NCBI RefSeq assembly: GCF_014648775.1
Contig: NZ_BMRT01000002.1
Coordinates: 62,001 to 126,000 of the forward strand
Length of the DNA: 64,000 bases
Reading direction: 5' to 3'
From: Streptomyces abikoensis
Lineage (GTDB): Bacteria > Actinomycetota > Actinomycetes > Streptomycetales > Streptomycetaceae
Position numbers and translations under genes: made by a program. This document shows positions 59,803-64,000 of this stretch, piece by piece (position 1 is the stretch's first letter; each line of letters opens with the position of its first letter). The notes under the pieces were generated by a model. The model was given only the letters and a program-made list of their open reading frames with translations, did not search any database and was not told where the DNA came from.

Positions 59803-60675
59803 ATGTGCCGTCTGTTCGGCATGAGCAGCGCTCCGCTCCGTGCCCGGGCCACGTTCTGGCTGCTGGACGCGCCCGACAGCCTCAGCGTCCAGAGCCGTCG
59901 CGACCCCGACGGGACGGGCCTGGGGTTCTTCGACGCGGCGGGGGCTCCGCAGGTGCGCAAGGCGCCCGTGGCCGCCTACGCGGACCGGGCCTTCGCCGAG
60001 GAGGCGCGACAGGTGGAGTCGGCGACGTTCCTCGCCCACATCCGCTTCGCCTCGACCGGGCGGCTGGAGACGCGCAACACCCATCCGTTCGAGCAGGACG
60101 GGCGGCTGTTCGCCCACAACGGCGTCATCGAGGGCCTCGACGCGCTCGACGCCCATCTGGGGCCGGCGGCCCGGGCCACGGTGCGCGGCGACACCGACTC
60201 GGAGCGGTTCTTCGCCCTGATCACCCGTGAGATCGCGGCGCACGGCGGCGACGTCACGGCGGGCATCGTGCGAGCCGCCCGGTGGGTCGCCGAGGAGCTG
60301 CCCGTCTACTCCCTCAACCTCGTCCTCGCCACGCGGGACGAGCTGTGGGCGCTGCGCTGTCCCGACACCCACGAGCTGTTCGTGCTGGAGCGCGCGGCGG
60401 GCGGCCAGCACGGCAGCCGGCACCTGGACCACAGCGGCACCGGCGGACGGCTGCGCGTCCACTCGCACGACCTGAGCGAGGCCCCGGCGGTCGTCGTCGC
60501 CAGCGAGGCCATGGACGACAACCCCGGCTGGCGGCCGCTGGAGAGCGGGGAACTCCTCCACGTCGGTCCGGACCTCACCACCACCGGCCACATCGTCCTG
60601 CCCGGCCCGCCCCGCCACCGGCTGGCCCTCGGAGATCTGCGCCCCGAGGCGGCGCGGTCGCAGAAGGCGCGCTGA
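59803..60675 (+). CDS. Class II glutamine amidotransferase (YafJ/EgtC-like)
   Basis: A 290-residue Ntn-hydrolase-type amidotransferase. Cys2 (MCRLFGMSS) is the expected N-terminal nucleophile, which fixes the start at ATG 59803 although an in-frame ATG lies upstream. FLAHIRFASTG and FEQDGRLFAHNGVIEG are the Gln-binding and oxyanion segments. It hydrolyses glutamine or a gamma-glutamyl compound. Convergent with the ATP-grasp gene 10 bp downstream. Confidence 0.9.
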   Translation: MCRLFGMSSAPLRARATFWLLDAPDSLSVQSRRDPDGTGLGFFDAAGAPQVRKAPVAAYADRAFAEEARQVESATFLAHIRFASTGRLETRNTHPFEQDGRLFAHNGVIEGLDALDAHLGPAARATVRGDTDSERFFALITREIAAHGGDVTAGIVRAARWVAEELPVYSLNLVLATRDELWALRCPDTHELFVLERAAGGQHGSRHLDHSGTGGRLRVHSHDLSEAPAVVVASEAMDDNPGWRPLESGELLHVGPDLTTTGHIVLPGPPRHRLALGDLRPEAARSQKAR

Positions 60676-60684
60676 ACCGGGGGC

Positions 60685-61554
60685 TCACCCCGCGTTCAGC
60701 AGTGGTCCGAGCAGGGCCGAGGGGTCGGTCCCGGCGGGCAGGTCGCCGACCTGGCCGTCACCGGCCTCGATCACCCGCCAGGCGCCGTCGGCGCGCCGGG
60801 CGAGGTCGGTGGTGACGAACCGGCACCCGAGCCGGGCCACCAGCGGCGCGACCTCGTCCAGGCCGGGCTCGGGCGTCAGGCCGGGGGTGTCCGGGTGCGC
60901 GGTGGTCAGCAGCGGGCGCCCGTCGAGCCACCACACCCGTGCCTCGCCCTCCTCCCGGCGCAGCTCCTCGAAGGCGCGCAGGACGACGCCTCCGGCCAGG
61001 GAGTCCTCCTGGAGCTCCACGAACCGGGACACCACCGCGTGGAGCGCCGTGGTGTCGGCGAGGTCGGGCACGTGGCAGGCCTCCTCCCAGTCGTGCTTGC
61101 GGGACTTCACGAAGTCCTTGACGATGCCCGGGCCCTTCGGGAGGCGTGCCGCCGCCTCCGCGAGCGCCGCCGGTCCCGGTGCCCGGAAGGGCGCGCAGGG
61201 CAGCCAGGTGCTCGCCGGTGTCACCGCCGTGAACACCCCGTACCAGCCGGGCAGCTCGTGGGCGGTGCGGTAGTGCCCGGCGCCGGTGCGCAGGAGGGCG
61301 CCGCGGGCGGCGAGCGCGGCCTCAAGGTCGGCGTAGCGGGTGGCGGGGATCATCCAGCCCCGGTACCACAGCGGTCCGATGTCCCGGGGCACGCGCCGGA
61401 CGGCCTCCTCGGCGCGGCCCGCGAGCAGCGCGTCGTGGTCGAGCAGCGCCACCGTCGCGCCGGCCTCGTGGGCGGCGGCGTCCTGCGCGGCGAAGTGCGG
61501 GTCGCTGCGGGCGGGGCGGAGCGGGTCGGCGCAGAGCAGCAGGGAGTCGGTCAC
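60685..61554 (-). CDS. ATP-grasp domain protein (DUF4343-like)
   Basis: A 289-residue protein with an ATP-grasp core: PGIVKDFVKSRKHDWEEACHVPD, VELQEDSLAGGVVLRAFEELRREEGEARVWW and the metal-binding end WRVIEAGDGQVGDLP. Members catalyse ATP-dependent carboxylate-amine ligation; substrates are unknown. GTG 61554 (VTDSLLLCADPLRPAR) is the natural start after GGGG. Confidence 0.82.
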   Translation of the reverse strand: MTDSLLLCADPLRPARSDPHFAAQDAAAHEAGATVALLDHDALLAGRAEEAVRRVPRDIGPLWYRGWMIPATRYADLEAALAARGALLRTGAGHYRTAHELPGWYGVFTAVTPASTWLPCAPFRAPGPAALAEAAARLPKGPGIVKDFVKSRKHDWEEACHVPDLADTTALHAVVSRFVELQEDSLAGGVVLRAFEELRREEGEARVWWLDGRPLLTTAHPDTPGLTPEPGLDEVAPLVARLGCRFVTTDLARRADGAWRVIEAGDGQVGDLPAGTDPSALLGPLLNAG

Positions 61555-61675
61555 CGCCCCACCGTAGAGGGTCTCCGTTCGGGTGATATCGGCGGTCGGC
61601 GCGAGCGTGCGGGAGGCCGGGGCCGGGTGTGCTGGCAGGCTCGTCGCACATCGACGAGCGAAGGGCGGAGCAGCG

Positions 61676-62071
61676 ATGAAGTGGTTGGCGATGAGGACCC
61701 GTTGGGCCTTGCGCGCGGGGGTGAGCGCGGTGGGGGCCCTGGCCCTGTTCCTCGCCGGTGGGCCGACGGCCTTCGCGGCGACGGCGTGCGGGGGGCAGTC
61801 GTGCCTCACGGTGGACGCGAACGGCCGGTACGTATTGCGGGCGTCGGCGACGCCCGCGCCGGACGGTGACTTCGTCGGGCTGTTCCACATGTACGGCGGC
61901 GGCCTGGACGGCAAGAGCGCGCTGCGGCACTGGCGGCCCGGGCAGTTGTACGGGATGGCGCTGGGCCGGAAGGTCCCGGACCGTACGTGGATCTGCGTCG
62001 ACGGGTGGCGGAAGCTCGACGAGGGCGGCTTCGCGCCGCACGGGCACGCGTGTGTGCAGGTTCACCAGTAG
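61676..62071 (+). CDS. Small secreted protein, unknown function
   Basis: A 131-residue exported protein: signal peptide (ALRAGVSAVGALALFLAGGPTAFAA), then a compact domain with four Cys (ACGGQSC near the N-terminus, ICVDG and HACVQ near the C-terminus) that could make two disulfides, and a conserved-looking FVGLFHMYGGGLDGKSALRHW. No family recognised. GGCGGAG precedes ATG 61676. Confidence 0.72.
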   Translation: MKWLAMRTRWALRAGVSAVGALALFLAGGPTAFAATACGGQSCLTVDANGRYVLRASATPAPDGDFVGLFHMYGGGLDGKSALRHWRPGQLYGMALGRKVPDRTWICVDGWRKLDEGGFAPHGHACVQVHQ

Positions 62072-62191
62072 CCACCTGCCGTAGGGGGCCTGGCGACACC
62101 CCGGTGAGGGGTGCGGGCCAGATGGGACGGCGGCCGCCGGTTTCCTAGCGTCGTGGGTGACGGAACACCCGGCAGATGTGCAGGAGATGTG

Positions 62192-63307
62192 ATGCGCCGT
62201 ACGGTCAGGATGCTCGCCGCCGCTCTGGTGGCGGCGGTGGGGGTGGGGGCCGGGGTGCCCGCGGCCGCCGTCGGTTCGTCCGACGCGGCCTTGCGGAAGG
62301 CTCTGGACGGTGTGGTGGCCGGTGGTGACGCCGTGGGGGCGCGGGTCCTGGTGGCCGGGAACGGCCGGACGGTGCGGCTGCGCGCGGGTTCGGCCACGCT
62401 GGACGGGCGGCGGCCGGTGCCGTTCGAGGGGCGGTACCGGATCGGCAGCGTCACCAAGACGTTCGTGGCGACCGTGCTGCTCCAGCTGGTCGCCGAGGGG
62501 AAGGTGGGGCTGGACGAGCCGGTGCGGCGCCATCTGCCCGGTCTGCTGCCCGCCGACAAGGACGCGATCACCGTGCGCATGCTGCTGCACCACTCCAGCG
62601 GGCTGGCCGATTACGTCTCGACCGTCCCCAGGGGGGCCGACTTCGTGCGGCACCGTTTCGACCACTACGACGCCCGGGAGCTGGTGCGCCGGATCGCCGA
62701 CAAGCCGCTGCTGTTCGCACCCGGAACGGACTGGAAGTACACCAACGTCAACTACGTCATCGCGGGCCTGCTCGTCGAGGCCGTGACGGGCCGGCCCTGG
62801 GGAGCGGAGGTGACCGAGCGCGTCATCCGTCCGCTGGGGCTGCGGGCGACCAGCGTGCCGGGGGACGACGCACGCGTCCCGGGCCCGCACGCCCACGGCT
62901 ACGAACGGGTCTCCCCCGGCGCCGGGTCCGTCGACATCACCGAGCTCAACCCGACCGTGGCGGACGCGTCCGGGGCGATGATCTCCAGCGACGCCGACCT
63001 CGACCGTTTCCTCACCGCGCTCACCGGCGGGCGGCTGCTGCCCGCGCGACAGCTCGCCGAACTCCTCCCCCGCGACGGGGACCGCGTCCCCTACGGTCTG
63101 GGGATCTTCCGGGTGCCCAACTCCTGCGGGGTGACGGCCTGGGGCCACACCGGGGAGATCCACGGCTACTACACGCTGGCCCTCACCACCCCGGACCGCT
63201 CCCGGCGGGCGGTCGTGTCGGTGACGACCGCGACGTACCCCCTGCCCGACGACTCGCCCGTGTACGCGGCCGTGCGGAAGCTCACCGACGCCGCCCTGTG
63301 CGGCTGA
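62192..63307 (+). CDS. Secreted serine hydrolase (beta-lactamase/DD-peptidase class C-like)
   Basis: A 371-residue exported protein of the S12/beta-lactamase-C superfamily. Signal peptide (MLAAALVAAVGVGAGVPAAAVG), SxxK as SVTK in YRIGSVTKTFVA, the YxN triad in WKYTNVNYVI and the HTG triad in GHTGEIHGYY. It resembles D-alanyl-D-alanine carboxypeptidases and esterases; beta-lactamase activity is possible but not implied. Starts 120 bp after the small secreted gene. Confidence 0.9.
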   Translation: MRRTVRMLAAALVAAVGVGAGVPAAAVGSSDAALRKALDGVVAGGDAVGARVLVAGNGRTVRLRAGSATLDGRRPVPFEGRYRIGSVTKTFVATVLLQLVAEGKVGLDEPVRRHLPGLLPADKDAITVRMLLHHSSGLADYVSTVPRGADFVRHRFDHYDARELVRRIADKPLLFAPGTDWKYTNVNYVIAGLLVEAVTGRPWGAEVTERVIRPLGLRATSVPGDDARVPGPHAHGYERVSPGAGSVDITELNPTVADASGAMISSDADLDRFLTALTGGRLLPARQLAELLPRDGDRVPYGLGIFRVPNSCGVTAWGHTGEIHGYYTLALTTPDRSRRAVVSVTTATYPLPDDSPVYAAVRKLTDAALCG

Positions 63308-63320
63308 GGCGGGGGCGGGT

Positions 63321-64000
63321 TCACCCCCGCTCGGGTTCGGTCAGTTCCTTGGCGACGATGTAGCCGGAGCCGCCGTTGACGCCGTGGCCGGGCCAGGTCG
63401 CGGCGCCGACCATGAAGAGGTTGGGGACCACGGTCCGGTGCGAGGGCCGGCCCGGCAGTGGTCGCAGGAGGTAGCTCTGGGCGAGTTCGTGGCTGCCGCC
63501 GTAGGGGTCGCCGGGGCCGCAGTTGGGGTTGAAGCGGGCGAGGTCGGGCGGGGCGATCACATGGCGGCCGAGGACGGTGCCGGGCAGGCCGGGGGCGTGG
63601 CGGGCGGCGAGTTCGAGGACGCGGTCCGCGAAGGCGTTCTTGACGTCGTCGGTCCAGCCGTCCGTCGTGTCGATCTCGCCCGCCGCGTCGCCGCGCGGGC
63701 GCAGCGGGACGTCGAGGAGTTGCAGCCGGGCCACGGCCGCGCCCGGTGGGCAGCGGGTGGGGTCCGCCGCGGCGGGGGTGTCGAGGGAGATGGTGGGTTC
63801 CGCCGGGAGGAGGCCGCGGGTGGCCTCGTTGACCGAGCGGGAGAGGGCGTCGAGGCCGCCGGTGAGGTGGGACTGGCCGGTCCTGGCGAGGCGTTCGTCG
63901 GCGAACCGGGGCGGCGCGGAGAGGGCGAGGTGGATCTGTACGCAGCCGCGCCCGTAGCGGTAGTCGGCCGCCTGGCGCCGGATGAGGGGCGGTACGACGC
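63321..64000 (-). CDS. Phytoene-desaturase-like FAD oxidoreductase, truncated by window edge
   Basis: The C-terminal 226 residues of a larger flavoprotein run to the window edge without a start. The C-terminal FAD block NLFMVGAATWPGHGVNGGSGYIVAKEL and the RPSHRTVVPNLF segment match the CrtI/NAD(P)-FAD oxidoreductase family; CVQIHLALSAPPRFADERL is typical of the middle. The N-terminal Rossmann motif is outside the window. No carotenoid genes are visible nearby. Confidence 0.82.
   Translation of the reverse strand, partial: VVPPLIRRQAADYRYGRGCVQIHLALSAPPRFADERLARTGQSHLTGGLDALSRSVNEATRGLLPAEPTISLDTPAAADPTRCPPGAAVARLQLLDVPLRPRGDAAGEIDTTDGWTDDVKNAFADRVLELAARHAPGLPGTVLGRHVIAPPDLARFNPNCGPGDPYGGSHELAQSYLLRPLPGRPSHRTVVPNLFMVGAATWPGHGVNGGSGYIVAKELTEPERG

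Noticed and set aside
1..64000. CRISPR arrays, rRNA genes, prophage or conjugation genes
   Set aside because: I saw no regularly spaced direct repeats, no rRNA sequence and no phage structural or transfer genes.

Overview
The window is high-GC DNA with GTG and TTG starts, ATGA/GTGA-overlapped operons, Tat and Sec exported proteins, a rare TTA codon and actinomycete-type gene families. It comes from a Streptomyces-like actinomycete chromosome; the species cannot be named from the sequence. Both ends are cut inside genes: a GNAT acetyltransferase at the left and a phytoene-desaturase-like flavoprotein at the right.

Region 1 (1-22.7 kb) is mixed housekeeping and accessory content. It holds an alpha/beta hydrolase with a YjbR-like protein, an amino-acid permease, an ArsR/SRPBCC pair with a palindromic operator, a kinase-fold phosphotransferase, BenE and NCS1 transporters and tRNA-Ala(GGC). 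It also holds a selenium-binding-type oxidase, a SLT transglycosylase, an ALDH/P450/2OG-oxygenase group, a class A PBP with degenerate transpeptidase motifs, an imine-reductase-like enzyme and an HD protein.

Region 2 (22.74-32.96 kb) is a 10.2-kb segment bounded by a perfect 15-bp inverted repeat, with IS-transposase debris at both ends. It carries a four-gene aromatic-degradation operon (extradiol-type dioxygenase, FAH-family enzyme, acyl-CoA ligase, FAD hydroxylase), a divergent TetR, an MFS pump and a DUF2993 protein. Four copies of one operator motif (ACTGATG-N4-CATCAGT) mark the TetR regulon. The right end runs into the 3' end of the next gene.

Region 3 (32.9-41.8 kb) is the most interesting. 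It contains a PLP decarboxylase and a diaminobutyrate-type aminotransferase (predicted route to 1,3-diaminopropane), a PNPOx-like flavoprotein, an amine N-hydroxylase, a stand-alone cupin, a methionyl-tRNA-synthetase-like protein and a glycine-oxidase-like flavoenzyme. N-hydroxylase plus cupin plus MetRS-like protein plus FAD oxidase is the N-N bond (hydrazine) forming machinery described for s56-p1. Here cupin and MetRS are separate genes and a diamine-supply pair is attached, so this looks like an undescribed hydrazine pathway.

Region 4 (41.8-45.1 kb) is a candidate secreted binary toxin: an ETX/MTX2-type pore former, a TNT-type NAD glycohydrolase with a TTA (bldA) codon, and an overlapping small ORF that may be its immunity protein. 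A DosR-like box and a second palindrome lie upstream. A sarcosine/dimethylglycine-type N-methyltransferase follows.

Region 5 (45.1-64 kb) starts with a second, nearly identical SLT transglycosylase locus, inverted relative to the first and sharing its promoter and leader. Next come an M4 peptidase homologue that has lost its zinc-site residues, the fructose operon (fruR-fruK-fruA), a MarR/membrane-protein pair, a TerD-CAP-CAP fusion, an amidotransferase, an ATP-grasp protein and a serine hydrolase. The two transglycosylase loci form inverted repeats flanking about 33 kb, including regions 2-4.
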